From NCBI RefSeq assembly GCF_000429785.1, contig NZ_AUCN01000019.1:63670-127669 (forward strand): 64,000 bases of DNA, read 5' to 3'. The notes below the pieces were generated by a model. The model saw nothing but the letters and a program-made list of their open reading frames with translations, did not search any database and had not been told where the DNA came from. Both the position numbers and the translations under genes were made by a program. Below, one piece after another: positions 7,637 through 17,413 of this stretch. The DNA comes from Chitinibacter tainanensis DSM 15459 (GTDB lineage: Bacteria; Pseudomonadota; Gammaproteobacteria; Burkholderiales; Chitinibacteraceae). The stretch's first letter is position 1; every line of letters starts with the position of its first letter.

Positions 7637-7639
7637 GCG

Positions 7640-8398
7640 CTAGCCTCCCACGTAAAAGCTTTGCACCAGCGAGCCCATCAGCAGTGTCCAGCCATCGACC
7701 AGCACAAACAGCATCAGCTTGAAGGGCAAGGAAATCATCACGGGCGAGACCATCATCATCCCCATCCCCATCAAGATACTGGCCACCACCAGATCAATAA
7801 TCAGGAAAGGAATAATCACCATAAACCCAATCTGGAACGCAGTTTTCAGCTCGCTAGTCACAAAAGCCGGCACCAACACCCGCAGGCTCACATCTTCCGG
7901 CCCTTGCGGCGCTTTGGCCCCCGACACCTCGATAAAGAAGGCCAGATCTTTTTGCCGGGTTTGCTTGAGCATAAAGTCTTTGAGCGGCACCGCGCCTTTA
8001 TCCAGCGCTTCGTTAAAGCTGATCTGGTTGGCACTATAGGGCTGATAAGCCGTGGTGTAGATTTTGTCGAACACCGGCGACATCACAAAAAAAGTCAGGA
8101 ATAAAGACAGCCCCACAATCACCTGATTGGGCGGGCTTTGCATGGTACCCAGCGCTTGGCGCAGCAGCGATAACACAATCACAATGCGGGTAAAGGCGGT
8201 CATCATCAGCAAGATGGCCGGAATAAACCCCAGCGCGGTCATAAATAGCAGGGTTTGAATCGGCAGCGAATAGGCCGTCCCTCCCGCGGTTTGCGTTGAA
8301 GTCATAAAGGGTATACCCGCCGGCTCGTTCGCCAACAAGGCAGGGGGCAACATACCCAGCAGTAGTATTAGCAATAAGCGAGCACGATCAGCGCGCAT
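7640..8398 (-). CDS. fliP: Flagellar export gate protein FliP
   Basis: The core subunit of the FliPQR export gate. About 252 residues with a cleavable signal peptide ([20 protein letters not shown], cleavage near LLA-NEP), as is usual for FliP, and the conserved motifs [20 protein letters not shown] and [21 protein letters not shown] chose the ATG at 8398 because GGAGG lies 5 bases upstream; an ATG at 8410 lacks this. The start overlaps the end of fliO by 11 bp, suggesting coupled translation. Confidence 0.95.
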   Translation of the reverse strand: MRADRARLLLILLLGMLPPALLANEPAGIPFMTSTQTAGGTAYSLPIQTLLFMTALGFIPAILLMMTAFTRIVIVLSLLRQALGTMQSPPNQVIVGLSLFLTFFVMSPVFDKIYTTAYQPYSANQISFNEALDKGAVPLKDFMLKQTRQKDLAFFIEVSGAKAPQGPEDVSLRVLVPAFVTSELKTAFQIGFMVIIPFLIIDLVVASILMGMGMMMVSPVMISLPFKLMLFVLVDGWTLLMGSLVQSFYVGG

Positions 8399-8849
8399 CA
8401 GAGCCTCCATCCGGCTTAGCGTTCATGCCGCGCTTGGCCAAAGCCGCCTGCAGCCACTGGGCAAAAGCCGGCGCCACCGGCGTTGCGGCGGGCAGCTCTG
8501 GTGGCTCACTCAGCGTGTGCAGCAGGTTAATTTGCTGGCTAGTCACGCCCAGCACCAGCCATTGGCCATCCACCTGCACCACTACTACCCGCTCCCGCGG
8601 GCCGACCATCACCCCAGACACCACTTTCAGCGGCCCCTGCAAACCTTGCGGCAAGAGCGAGAACCGGCGCACCAGCCACGCTGCCCCCACAATCAGCAGC
8701 AAAATAAAGCCCAGCGCCAGCATCACCTGCAACAAAGAGCCAACGCCACTCGGCGAGCTGCTGGCCAAGGCAGGGCCGCTGGCGGCGGCCCAAACGGACA
8801 ACGGCAGCCCGCTAAGGCTGCCGCTCACTAAAATTGGCAAAATACGCAT
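8388..8849 (-). CDS. fliO: Flagellar biosynthetic protein FliO
   Basis: A membrane protein that helps FliP assemble. I place the start at the ATG at 8849, four bases beyond the fliN stop. It gives 153 residues with an N-terminal signal-like segment and one strong membrane helix ([21 protein letters not shown]), followed by a cytosolic domain with the typical [20 protein letters not shown]. An upstream in-frame ATG at 8924 would lie inside fliN and is unlikely. No strong ribosome binding site is seen, so translation is probably coupled to fliN. Confidence 0.9.
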   Translation of the reverse strand: MRILPILVSGSLSGLPLSVWAAASGPALASSSPSGVGSLLQVMLALGFILLLIVGAAWLVRRFSLLPQGLQGPLKVVSGVMVGPRERVVVVQVDGQWLVLGVTSQQINLLHTLSEPPELPAATPVAPAFAQWLQAALAKRGMNAKPDGGSDAR

Positions 8850-8853
8850 CGGT

Positions 8854-9294
8854 TTATTTATGCAGGCGGCGAATCCGCTCGGCTGGAGTAATGATATCGG
8901 TGAGGCGGATACCGAATTTTTCATTCACCACCACCACCTCGCCCTGGGCAATCAGACAGCCATTCACCAACACATCCATCGGCTCCCCTGCCAAGCCATC
9001 AAGCTCAACCACCGAGCCCTGTGCCAGCTGCAGCAAATTGCGGATTGCGATTTTAGTGCGGCCCAGCTCAACCGTCAGCGCGACCGGAATATCGAGAATC
9101 ATATCGATATTATTCGGGGCCCCAGCCGGAACGGCGTTAGCGTCAAACGATTGGAAAATATTAGCCGGCTGGGCATCGCTGCCGCCGCTGGTGGCGCCGC
9201 TGCTATCGGCAACTTCTTGCTCTGCCAGCGCTGCCGCCCAGTCATCCATGATGTCTTCTGGATTTTCTTCTGCTGGATTGTTTTCGTCAGCCAT
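8854..9294 (-). CDS. fliN: Flagellar motor switch protein FliN
   Basis: A C-ring protein that sets rotation direction and docks export cargo. 146 residues: an acidic, low-complexity N-terminal extension (~1-62) and then the SpoA domain, with VELGRTKIAIRNLLQLAQGS and NEKFGIRLTDIITPAERI, which are highly conserved. It overlaps the end of fliM by 8 bp. Confidence 0.95.
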   Translation of the reverse strand: MADENNPAEENPEDIMDDWAAALAEQEVADSSGATSGGSDAQPANIFQSFDANAVPAGAPNNIDMILDIPVALTVELGRTKIAIRNLLQLAQGSVVELDGLAGEPMDVLVNGCLIAQGEVVVVNEKFGIRLTDIITPAERIRRLHK

Positions 9295-10303
9295 GGCCTT
9301 CCTCGTGCGATTCGTCTTCCTGCCCGCTCAGTGATTCGGCTGTACTCATCAGCTTTTGCACTTTCAGGGCGTATTGCTTGTGAAGAATACCATAGGTGCA
9401 CTCCAGCACGGGCACACTGTCCACGGTGGCAGTAATGATTTCGGGGATATCCAACGGAATCACATCGCCCGTTTTCAAACTCAGGATGTCACCGAGGGTG
9501 ATTTTGGTCTCCCCCAGCGTGGCCACCAGATCGACCTCAGCATGCTGCACTTGCTTGCGCATCAGATTGGTCCAGCGATTGTCAGCCTCGATCCGGTCGG
9601 CCTGCATACTGCTGTAGAGCAAATCGCGAATCGGCTCCAGCATCGAATACGGGAAGCAAACGTGGAAATCACCACCGCCCGCCCCCAGCTCGATCTTGAA
9701 GGTATATGCCACCACCACCTCAGTGGGGGTCGCAATATTGGCAAACTGGGTATTCATCTCCGAGCGCACATAGGCAAACTCGCACTCGAATACCGGCTGC
9801 CAAGCCTTCTGGAATTCTTCAAACACCACATCCAGCAGTCGCTGAATAATGCGCTGCTCGGTTGGCGTAAAATCACGCCCTTCCACCCGCACATGGTAGC
9901 GACCATCCGAGCCGAACAGATTGTCAACCACCAGAAACACGAAATCAGGATCAAAAATAAACAGACCCGTGCCGCGCAGCGGCTTCATGTGGATCATGTT
10001 CAGATTGGTGGGCACCACCAGATTACGGATAAATTCGCTGTATTTCTGTACCCGCACCGGGCCGACGCTAATCTCGGCATTGCGGCGCATGAAATTAAAC
10101 AAGGCAATGCGCAAATTACGGGCAAAACGCTCGTTGATGATCTCGAGCGTCGGCATCCGGCCACGAACGATCCGTTCCTGCCGGCCAATGTCGTAGTCAC
10201 GGACCGCATGCGGGTCGATTTCCTCTTCGACCTCGTCCTGCTCGCCCGTTACCCCCCGCAGCAGCGCGTCGACTTCTTCCTGGGAAAGAATATCGTCAGC
10301 CAT
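9287..10303 (-). CDS. fliM: Flagellar motor switch protein FliM
   Basis: A C-ring protein that binds phosphorylated CheY. 338 residues. The N-terminal ILSQEEVDALLRGV is the CheY-binding peptide region. The middle CheC-like domain has the conserved HMKPLRGTGLFIFDP and LFGSDGRYHVRVEGRDFT, and the C-terminal SpoA domain has GETKITLGDILSLKTGDVI. The length is normal. It lies 45 bases downstream of fliL. Confidence 0.96.
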   Translation of the reverse strand: MADDILSQEEVDALLRGVTGEQDEVEEEIDPHAVRDYDIGRQERIVRGRMPTLEIINERFARNLRIALFNFMRRNAEISVGPVRVQKYSEFIRNLVVPTNLNMIHMKPLRGTGLFIFDPDFVFLVVDNLFGSDGRYHVRVEGRDFTPTEQRIIQRLLDVVFEEFQKAWQPVFECEFAYVRSEMNTQFANIATPTEVVVAYTFKIELGAGGGDFHVCFPYSMLEPIRDLLYSSMQADRIEADNRWTNLMRKQVQHAEVDLVATLGETKITLGDILSLKTGDVIPLDIPEIITATVDSVPVLECTYGILHKQYALKVQKLMSTAESLSGQEDESHEEGHG

Positions 10304-10348
10304 GTTTTCGCTCTATCTGCCTTTGCTTAACTACTTATCGAGCTCTTA

Positions 10349-10921
10349 TCAATTTTCTTGATAAAAGAACTGCGTGAAGTTCACGCTCAACACCCCTTCA
10401 TCCTTGGCTTCCGCCTCCAGAATGACGTTCAGTTGCTCGCGAATTTCGCGGGCGAGGTCTTCCTGCCCCTTCGCGGTTTTGATTTCTTCCAAGTTTTTCG
10501 ACCGCAACAAACGACCCACGGCATCAAGCACCTTGGGCTGGAAATCTTTCAGGCGCTGCTTGTCGGCCTCTTCGGCCAGCTCAACCATGATTTGCACTTG
10601 CAGTACGGCGCCCGTATCACCCGCCAGATTGACGGTAAAGGGCTGATCTTGCAGCTTGTCAAACACAGGAGCGTGATGCCCTTCTTTTTCCTTCTCTTTT
10701 TTCTTTTTCTCTTTTTCTTTCTTTTCTGCCTCAGCGGCCGCGTTAGCTTCGGCCACCGCTTCATCGGCATGCCCTTCGGCCGGGGTGCGCAGAATGAAGA
10801 AGGCCAGCAATCCACCCACGACCAGAATCAACACCAACAGGGCGATCACGATGATCAGTAGGATGTTTTTCTTGGGCTTTGGCGCGGCATCCGCAGGCGC
10901 TGCTGCTTTGGCGTCAGACAT
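10349..10921 (-). CDS. fliL: Flagellar basal body-associated protein FliL
   Basis: An inner-membrane protein next to the stator that supports torque, especially during swarming. 190 residues: a short cytosolic segment, one membrane helix (LLIIVIALLVLILVVGGLLA), an unusually charged Lys/Glu linker around residues 67-86 (made almost only of E and K), and a periplasmic stomatin-like domain ending in VNFTQFFYQ. First gene of the fliLMNOPQR group. A terminator-like hairpin (10975-11003) separates it from fliK. Confidence 0.93.
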   Translation of the reverse strand: MSDAKAAAPADAAPKPKKNILLIIVIALLVLILVVGGLLAFFILRTPAEGHADEAVAEANAAAEAEKKEKEKKKKEKEKEGHHAPVFDKLQDQPFTVNLAGDTGAVLQVQIMVELAEEADKQRLKDFQPKVLDAVGRLLRSKNLEEIKTAKGQEDLAREIREQLNVILEAEAKDEGVLSVNFTQFFYQEN

Positions 10922-10974
10922 AGATTACTGCCTCATGAAGCAAAAGGATGAAACTGGTCGTTTGGTCGAATGCA

Positions 10975-11003
10975 AAAATACCCCAGCGATGCTGAGGCAT
11001 TTT
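10975..11003 (-). terminator. Terminator-like hairpin between fliK and fliL
   Basis: On the minus strand AAAATGCCTCAGC, loop ATC, GCTGGGGTATTTT forms a 13-bp stem (two G-U pairs), followed by TGC. It carries T- and A-rich stem ends typical of intrinsic terminators. It sits 70 bases after the fliK stop and 54 bases before the fliL start. Confidence 0.7.
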
Positions 11004-11073
11004 CGACCACTACTGCAAAAGATACTATAAAACAAGCGCTAAGCAAGCATTTTTCAGGTAACACATTGCAAAA

Positions 11074-12306
11074 CTAGACAAATAGACTCACTCGCGTACT
11101 GCCGCCCGGCACCCGCACATCGCTTAAATTAATCACCCGATCAAGCACTTGGGTGCCATTCGCGGCGTCCAGCTGACCATAAGGCAGCGCAGGCTGGCCA
11201 GATGACTGCCGTTGCTGGCTTTGCTGCTGGGCAAAAGCGTTTTGCTGTTGCTGCTGTAAAGATTCTGAAGCCACCTGCACATTATTGAGCACAATCCCCT
11301 GATCAGCGAGCAGCGCCGTCAGCTTCGGTGTGGCGGCCGCCAAAGCCTCACGCACGGCGGCTTGCTGCGAAGTAAACACGACGCTCGCCTGCTCGCCCCC
11401 CAGATTCAGCTGCACTTCCATTGGCCCCAGATTCGGCGGATTAAGCTGCATTTGAATCTGCTGTTCTTGCTTGCCCAGCATCAGGCTCACCCGCTGCGCC
11501 ACCGCATCGCCCCAGCGCGGATCATTCACCGGCGTAGCCACATAATGACTAGGCACTGGCGTAGCGGTGTTATGGCTCGCCGCTTGCAGATGCTGCGGAT
11601 TGGCATTCACCGGCGCGGGCGCGGCCTGCAGCGCGGTTTGCAATTGCTGGCCAAACTCGCCCAAACCAGCTTGCTCCCCTTTTGCCGCAGCGCCGTTTAG
11701 CGGCAATCCATTGCCCGCCTCAACGGCAATCTTTGCCGCTGCATCACCTTGCTGCGGGCGCTGATTTTGGCCATTGAGTAAGTCATTGACTGCTGCATTC
11801 AGGCTAGGTTCCTCAGCTTGCGTGGCTTCAGGGTTGACGGGCAAACCATTTGCGCCCAGCAGATTCAAAGCGCCAGCTTCGCCAGCCAAATCATTGGCAG
11901 CCTCAGCTTGGGTTGCCTGATTGAGCTGTGGCAGGTTTTTATTCAGCGCTTGCAAATTGGCTGCCGCCAGCAAGGCGGCCACATTCGGATCCACCACCGT
12001 ATTGGCCGCTGCAACCGCTTGCTCAGTGGGGCTTGGCTCATTGGCGGCGACTTGATTGGCGGCTTTATCCGCCGGCTTGGCCGCCTGGTTTTCTGCCGGT
12101 TTGGGCTCGGTTTTAGTTGCAGCCTCGGCCGCTGGCTTTTCACGGCTTTCGCTGGCTTGCGGCTCGCGCTGCTTGCCCAGCTCGTTACGCAATTGCGCGC
12201 CAAATTCCACCGCGCCGCCCTTGCCGTTATCGCGCGTGGTTTTGCCACCGGTATTGCTCGGTGTAGCGGTGAGCGCTGAAATGGTGTTTGAGGTATTTGC
12301 CGCCAT
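11074..12306 (-). CDS. fliK: Flagellar hook-length control protein FliK
   Basis: A secreted ruler that measures the hook and switches export specificity through FlhB. About 410 residues with the usual composition: a long Ala/Gln/Pro/Asn-rich low-complexity N-terminal region, then the conserved C-terminal Flg_hook domain (QMQLNPPNLGPMEVQLNL), then a Gln-rich tail. I use the ATG at 12306 (MAANTSN). The longer frame from 12342 adds an unlikely leader. It is transcribed divergently from flhB. Confidence 0.9.
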   Translation of the reverse strand: MAANTSNTISALTATPSNTGGKTTRDNGKGGAVEFGAQLRNELGKQREPQASESREKPAAEAATKTEPKPAENQAAKPADKAANQVAANEPSPTEQAVAAANTVVDPNVAALLAAANLQALNKNLPQLNQATQAEAANDLAGEAGALNLLGANGLPVNPEATQAEEPSLNAAVNDLLNGQNQRPQQGDAAAKIAVEAGNGLPLNGAAAKGEQAGLGEFGQQLQTALQAAPAPVNANPQHLQAASHNTATPVPSHYVATPVNDPRWGDAVAQRVSLMLGKQEQQIQMQLNPPNLGPMEVQLNLGGEQASVVFTSQQAAVREALAAATPKLTALLADQGIVLNNVQVASESLQQQQQNAFAQQQSQQRQSSGQPALPYGQLDAANGTQVLDRVINLSDVRVPGGSTRVSLFV

Positions 12307-12392
12307 GATCGGACACCACAAAAAAGAGTCAGCCCCCTTCAAGCAAAGTTGATGCCAAGCTCGAAATCAGCCCCCAGTGATACACTGCCGGC

Positions 12393-13544
12393 ATGGCAGA
12401 AGATTCAGATCTCGAACGCACCGAACCGGCGTCCCAGCGGCGGCTGGATGAAGCCCGCAAAAAGGGTCAGGTGCCGCGCTCGCACGAACTCACCACCTTT
12501 GCCACCTTGCTGGTGGGCTTGGTGGCGATCATCTTTACCGGGCCGGATCTTTATGCGGCCATGAAAGAAATCATGGTCACGGCGCTGAGTTTTCAGCGCC
12601 AGCAGCTAATTAGCACCGCGGCGATGGGAGAAATGCTGTTTGCACTGGGCAAAATCGCCATCATTGCCTTGCTGCCGATTTTTGGCGCGGTGGTACTGGT
12701 CACCATTCTGACCCCCATGCTGATCGGGGGCTGGCTATTTAGCGGCGAGGCGCTCACACCCAATTTTGGCCGCCTCAACCCGATGAGCGGGATTGGCCGA
12801 ATGTTTTCGCCGCGCACCATCGTCGAGACCATCAAAACCGTTCTTAAATCCGCGCTGATCGGTGGCGTTGCCGCGTGGCTGATGTGGCAAGAGCGCGCCG
12901 ATTTTATCCAGCTCTTGGTCATGCCCGCCGACTCGGGCTTTGGCATGCTCTGGCAGATGACCCGCCACACACTGCTGCTGGTGATCGCCGCCATGGCCGT
13001 GATTGTGTTGATTGATGTGCCTTATCAGCTCTGGGATTACTACAAAGGCCTGCGGATGACCAAAGAAGAAGTGCGGCAGGAACACAAAGAAGCCGAGGGT
13101 GATCCACATGTGAAAGCGCGGATTCGCCAGTTGCAGCGGGAAGCCGCGCGCAAACGGATGATGGCCGAGATTCCGAAAGCCAATGTGGTGGTCACCAACC
13201 CCACCCACTATGCCGTGGCCATCCGCTACGACAGCAAAATGCGTGCGCCCATCGTGGTGGCCAAAGGCGCTTTTCTGCTCGCTGAACGCATTATCGAAAT
13301 CGCCAAAGACAATAAAGTGGCCGTGTTGCGTACGCCACCTTTTGCGCGGGCGCTGTATCATCATGCCGACTTGGGCGAAGAAATTCCCAGCGCGCTGTAT
13401 ACTGCCACCGCAGAGGTGCTGGCCTACATTTACCAGCTGGATCTCTACCGGCGCGAGGGCGGCTTTGAGCCGGTACTGAATACCGACTTGCCCGTACCAC
13501 CCGAGCTAGACCCCGAAAACGAAAACCAGGGTATATCGCCCTAA
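12393..13544 (+). CDS. flhB: Flagellar export switch protein FlhB
   Basis: An export-apparatus membrane protein that switches from hook to filament substrates by autocleavage. 383 residues: a charged N-terminus, four membrane helices between ~35 and 210, then the cytosolic domain with the autocleavage site NPTH (Asn269-Pro270) in VVTNPTHYAVAIRYD. First gene of the plus-strand flagellar group, divergent from fliK, with 86 bases between the two starts. Confidence 0.96.
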   Translation: MAEDSDLERTEPASQRRLDEARKKGQVPRSHELTTFATLLVGLVAIIFTGPDLYAAMKEIMVTALSFQRQQLISTAAMGEMLFALGKIAIIALLPIFGAVVLVTILTPMLIGGWLFSGEALTPNFGRLNPMSGIGRMFSPRTIVETIKTVLKSALIGGVAAWLMWQERADFIQLLVMPADSGFGMLWQMTRHTLLLVIAAMAVIVLIDVPYQLWDYYKGLRMTKEEVRQEHKEAEGDPHVKARIRQLQREAARKRMMAEIPKANVVVTNPTHYAVAIRYDSKMRAPIVVAKGAFLLAERIIEIAKDNKVAVLRTPPFARALYHHADLGEEIPSALYTATAEVLAYIYQLDLYRREGGFEPVLNTDLPVPPELDPENENQGISP

Positions 13545-13593
13545 GCTATATTTAATAAGGCGCAGCAAGCCATACAGGTAGCCCGTATTAGAA

Positions 13594-15678
13594 ATGCAGT
13601 CCATTAACCTGACTCGTTTGGCCGCACCCGCGCTGGTGCTCATGGTGCTCGGCATGATGATTCTGCCGCTGCCACCGCTGCTGCTCGATTTCTTTTTCAC
13701 CTTCAATATTGCGCTGTCGGTCATTGTGCTGATGGTGAGCATGTATACGCACAAGCCACTGGAATTCTCCAGCTTTCCCACCGTACTGCTGGTCACCACG
13801 CTGCTGCGGCTATCGCTGAATGTGGCCTCAACCAAGCTGGTGCTCACCGAGGGCCACGCTGGTGGCGACGCGGCCGGTAAAGTCATCGAAGCCTTTGGCC
13901 ATGTGCTGATTGGCGATAATGTCGCGGTCGGGATCGTGGCTTTTATTATTCTGACCATCATTAACTTTGTGGTGATCACTAAAGGCGCTGGCCGGATCGC
14001 CGAGGTATCGGCCCGCTTTACGCTGGATGCGATGCCAGGCAAACAGATGGCGATCGACGCCGATCTGAATGCCGGTCTGATTGGCGAAGAAGAAGCCCGC
14101 CGCCGGCGTACCGAAATCTCCGATGAAGCGAATTTCTTCGGCTCGATGGATGGTGCGAGTAAATTCGTCCGCGGCGATGCGATCGCCGGCATTCTGGTGA
14201 TGGTGATCAATCTGGTGGGCGGGATGCTGGTGGGCATGCTGCAACACGATCTGCCTTTTGCTGAAGCCGCCCGTACCTACACCATGCTGACCATTGGTGA
14301 TGGCTTGGTGGCGCAAGTGCCTGCACTGGTGATTTCAGTCGCCGCCGGTATCGTGGTGTCGCGAGTGGGCACCGAGCAAGATCTGTCGCAACAGATGCTC
14401 AACCAGCTGTTTGCCCGCTCGCAAGTGCTGTATGTCACGGCGGGGGTATTGGCGGTTTTGGGCATTATTCCTGGCATGCCCCATTTCGCCTTTCTGCTGA
14501 TGGCTGTCTTGGCCGGCAGCCTCGCCTGGTGGGCCGATCAGCAAAAACAGAAAGACCTCCTCGCGGCCAGCGGCGGCAGTGCGGGTGGCGCGCCTGCGCC
14601 TGGCGCGACCCCCGCCTCACCGGCCGAAGCGCCGCTACAGGAAGTCAGCTGGGCGGATGTGCAAGCCGTTGACCCGGTCGGACTGGAAGTAGGCTACCGG
14701 CTTATTCCGCTGGTGGATCGCAATCAGGATGGCGAATTGCTGCGCCGCATACGTGGCATCCGCAAAAAAATCGCGCAAGAGCTGGGCTTTTTGGTGCCGG
14801 CCGTCCATATCCGCGACAACCTTGAGCTGCGACCCAATCAATACCGCATTCAGCTCAAAGGCGTCGACGTAGGCTTGGGCGAAGCCTTTGTTGGCCAGTG
14901 GCTGGCCATCAATCCGGGTAATGCCGCCGGCAATTTGCCCGGCACCGCTACTACCGATCCAACCTTTGGCCTACCTGCCATCTGGGTAGATAGCAGTTAT
15001 CGCGATCAGGCCCAAGCCATGGGCTACACCGTGGTCGATGCCTCCACCGTAGTTGGCACACACATCTCGAATATTCTGCAATCCCACGCCGCCGAGCTAC
15101 TCGGGCGCGAAGAAGTGCAAGCGTTGCTCGATCATTTCAGCAAAGAATCGCCCAAGCTGGTGGAAGAGCTGGTACCCAAAGTGGTGGCGATTGGTACGCT
15201 GCAAAAAGTGCTGCAAAACCTGCTGGAAGATGGACTGCATATCCGCGATATGCGCACCATTCTGGAAACACTGGGCGAGTCAGTCGCCCGCACCCAAGAT
15301 CTGGACGAGCTAACCTCGATGGTCCGGGTGGCGCTGGGCCGCGCCATCGTGCATCAACTTTTCCCGGGTGAAAACGAGCTGCAAGTGGTGGCGCTGGAGC
15401 CCCAGCTCGAAAACATCCTGCTCTCGGCCGCCAGCGGCCGCTCGCCGGGCGGGCTGGAGCCGGGGCTGGCCGAGCGCCTACTACAGCAAGCGGCACAACT
15501 CTCAGAGCAGCTAGAAATGCAGGGCATTAACCCGGTGATCATCACGCCGGCCCAGTTGCGGCCGATGCTTTCACGCTTTTTAAAGCGCTCAATCCCGAAT
15601 TTGCGGGTGATTGCGCACACCGAAATCCCGGAATCGAAGACCTTGCGCATCATTGGCGTGCTGGGTGCCAATGGCTAA
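13594..15678 (+). CDS. flhA: Flagellar export gate protein FlhA
   Basis: The ring-forming export-gate protein coupled to proton flow. 694 residues with about eight membrane helices in the first ~320. The family FHIPEP region reads RFTLDAMPGKQMAIDADLNAG, followed by RRRRTEISDEANFFGSMDGASKFVRGDA. A Gly/Ala/Pro-rich linker (~328-345) leads to the cytosolic chaperone-docking domain. The length is normal. Confidence 0.97.
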   Translation: MQSINLTRLAAPALVLMVLGMMILPLPPLLLDFFFTFNIALSVIVLMVSMYTHKPLEFSSFPTVLLVTTLLRLSLNVASTKLVLTEGHAGGDAAGKVIEAFGHVLIGDNVAVGIVAFIILTIINFVVITKGAGRIAEVSARFTLDAMPGKQMAIDADLNAGLIGEEEARRRRTEISDEANFFGSMDGASKFVRGDAIAGILVMVINLVGGMLVGMLQHDLPFAEAARTYTMLTIGDGLVAQVPALVISVAAGIVVSRVGTEQDLSQQMLNQLFARSQVLYVTAGVLAVLGIIPGMPHFAFLLMAVLAGSLAWWADQQKQKDLLAASGGSAGGAPAPGATPASPAEAPLQEVSWADVQAVDPVGLEVGYRLIPLVDRNQDGELLRRIRGIRKKIAQELGFLVPAVHIRDNLELRPNQYRIQLKGVDVGLGEAFVGQWLAINPGNAAGNLPGTATTDPTFGLPAIWVDSSYRDQAQAMGYTVVDASTVVGTHISNILQSHAAELLGREEVQALLDHFSKESPKLVEELVPKVVAIGTLQKVLQNLLEDGLHIRDMRTILETLGESVARTQDLDELTSMVRVALGRAIVHQLFPGENELQVVALEPQLENILLSAASGRSPGGLEPGLAERLLQQAAQLSEQLEMQGINPVIITPAQLRPMLSRFLKRSIPNLRVIAHTEIPESKTLRIIGVLGANG

Positions 15679-15695
15679 GCGCCGGCTAAGACGCT

Positions 15696-15734
15696 GTTTT
15701 ACTGCTGAATTCTTGCAACATTCAGCCGTAAAAC
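15696..15734. repeat. Strong hairpin in the flhA-flhF intergenic region
   Basis: Arms GTTTTAC-T-GCTGAAT (15696-15710) and ATTCAGC-C-GTAAAAC (15720-15734) pair over 14 bp with one T/C mismatch around a 9-base loop. No T-run follows, so it may be an RNA processing or attenuation structure or a protein-binding palindrome. Confidence 0.65.
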
Positions 15735-15793
15735 TGACGCGACCACCGCAGATCAATTGTGCAGTTGCGCGGCAACAGCGATAATCTGCCGCT

Positions 15794-17413
15794 ATGGTCG
15801 TCAAAAAATTCTTCGGTGCCACCACCCGCGAAGCCCTACGCCAAGTTCGTGATGAACTCGGCCCGGACGCGCTTATCCTGTCCAACCGGCAAGTCGCCGG
15901 CGGCGGGATCGAAATCATGGCCGTCGCCGATGCCGATGTTGCCGCACTCACCAATGTGCAAACGGTCAGCGCACCGCCGAAGCCCAGCCCGCGTGCGGCG
16001 CAAAATGGCGCCCGCCTGATGAGCAGTGCGCAAACCGAAGCGCCACGCCCGGGCATTGCCAAAGCGCTGGCCCGCTCGTATGCCATCCCCGACGACGAAA
16101 CGCCGGAAGAACTGGACGACAGCCCGTACGAGCCGCCCTCGGTGCTGCGCAGCAATCGCCAACCGCGCCTTGACCCGGTCGAGTCGCGGCCAGAACCGCA
16201 TCTCAGCGCCCGCAGCGAAACCCAACTGAGCTCACGCACTGAGCCAGCGGCGCGGCAGGAAGTGCCCTTTACCGAATTTGCCAGCCAGCGTAGTGAACGC
16301 GCGGCACCACCAGCGCCAGAACGCCCGGCAGCTGCGGCTGCGCGCCCAGCCCCACCGCCACGGCGCCCGGCGGCCGAGCCGAGCAAACCGCTGCCCGTAT
16401 TTAGTTTTGAAGACGAACCGGCAGCGCCCCAAAACAACATCGACCAAGAAGCCATGCAGGATATCGCGCGCGAAATCCGCATGTTGCGTGGCCTACTGGA
16501 AAGCCAGATGGCCGGCATGGCCTGGGGCGAGCTGAGTAAGCACGCGCCGGAAAAACTCGAAATTCTGCGCCTCTTACTCGGCGCGGGTTTTTGCGCCGCC
16601 CTCTCGCGGCAATTGATCGACAAAATGCCGGCTGGCATGAGCCTGGATACTGGCATCAAATGGGTGAAAGCCGCGCTGGCGCATAATCTGCCAGCCACCG
16701 GGCCGAACGACGATCTGGTTGCGCGCGGCGGGGTGTACGCCCTGATTGGCCCGACCGGCGTGGGCAAAACCACCACAGTGGCCAAACTGGCGGCGCGCGC
16801 GGCGCTCACCTACGGGCCGCAAGCCGTGGCCCTGCTCACCACCGATAGCTACCGGATCGGCGCGCATGATCAGCTGCGCATTTATGGCCGGATTCTGGGC
16901 GTGCCGGTACATGAGGTCAAAGACGAAACCGATCTGCAACTGACCTTGGGCGAGCTTTCCGAGCGCCACTTGGTGCTGATTGATACAGTCGGGATGGGCC
17001 AGCGCGACCAGCGCATTGGCGAGCAATTGGCCATGCTGGGGCACGACAATGTCGGCACCATCTTGCTCTTGGCGGCCAATGCCCATGCTGGCACGCTGGA
17101 TGATGTTGCGCGGCGCTATCGTAATCATCATTTGCTGGGCTGCATTCTGACCAAGCTGGATGAAACCGTGGCGCTGGGTGGCAGCCTGGATGTGGCGATT
17201 CGCCATCGCCTGCCGCTGCAGTTTGTGACCAATGGCCAGCGCGTGCCGGAAGACCTACACCGCGCCAATCTCAGCTATCTACTGGATCGAGCGTTCAAAA
17301 CCCAGCAGGACAATAGTGTGTTTCAGCTGCAACGGGATGAATACCCGCTCTTTATGAGCACGCAAGACACCCCCACCGATTTCACCCTGAATCTGGGAGC
17401 GGGCCGTGCCTAA
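15794..17413 (+). CDS. flhF: Flagellar biosynthesis GTPase FlhF
   Basis: An SRP-family GTPase that fixes the number and polar site of flagella. 539 residues: a short B domain (FGATTREALRQVRDELG), a long Pro/Ala/Arg-rich linker (~60-215), then the NG GTPase domain with P-loop GPTGVGKTT (Gly319-Lys325), DTVGMGQRD and LTKLDE. The linker is long compared with typical FlhF proteins of 400-500 residues. It overlaps flhG by 8 bp. Its presence suggests polar flagellation. Confidence 0.95.
   Translation: MVVKKFFGATTREALRQVRDELGPDALILSNRQVAGGGIEIMAVADADVAALTNVQTVSAPPKPSPRAAQNGARLMSSAQTEAPRPGIAKALARSYAIPDDETPEELDDSPYEPPSVLRSNRQPRLDPVESRPEPHLSARSETQLSSRTEPAARQEVPFTEFASQRSERAAPPAPERPAAAAARPAPPPRRPAAEPSKPLPVFSFEDEPAAPQNNIDQEAMQDIAREIRMLRGLLESQMAGMAWGELSKHAPEKLEILRLLLGAGFCAALSRQLIDKMPAGMSLDTGIKWVKAALAHNLPATGPNDDLVARGGVYALIGPTGVGKTTTVAKLAARAALTYGPQAVALLTTDSYRIGAHDQLRIYGRILGVPVHEVKDETDLQLTLGELSERHLVLIDTVGMGQRDQRIGEQLAMLGHDNVGTILLLAANAHAGTLDDVARRYRNHHLLGCILTKLDETVALGGSLDVAIRHRLPLQFVTNGQRVPEDLHRANLSYLLDRAFKTQQDNSVFQLQRDEYPLFMSTQDTPTDFTLNLGAGRA

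Noticed and set aside
10920-11004. Sigma-54-like promoter TGGGGT...TTTTTGC upstream of fliL
   Set aside because: The spacing between GG and GC is 9, not 10, bases and the element coincides with a terminator hairpin.
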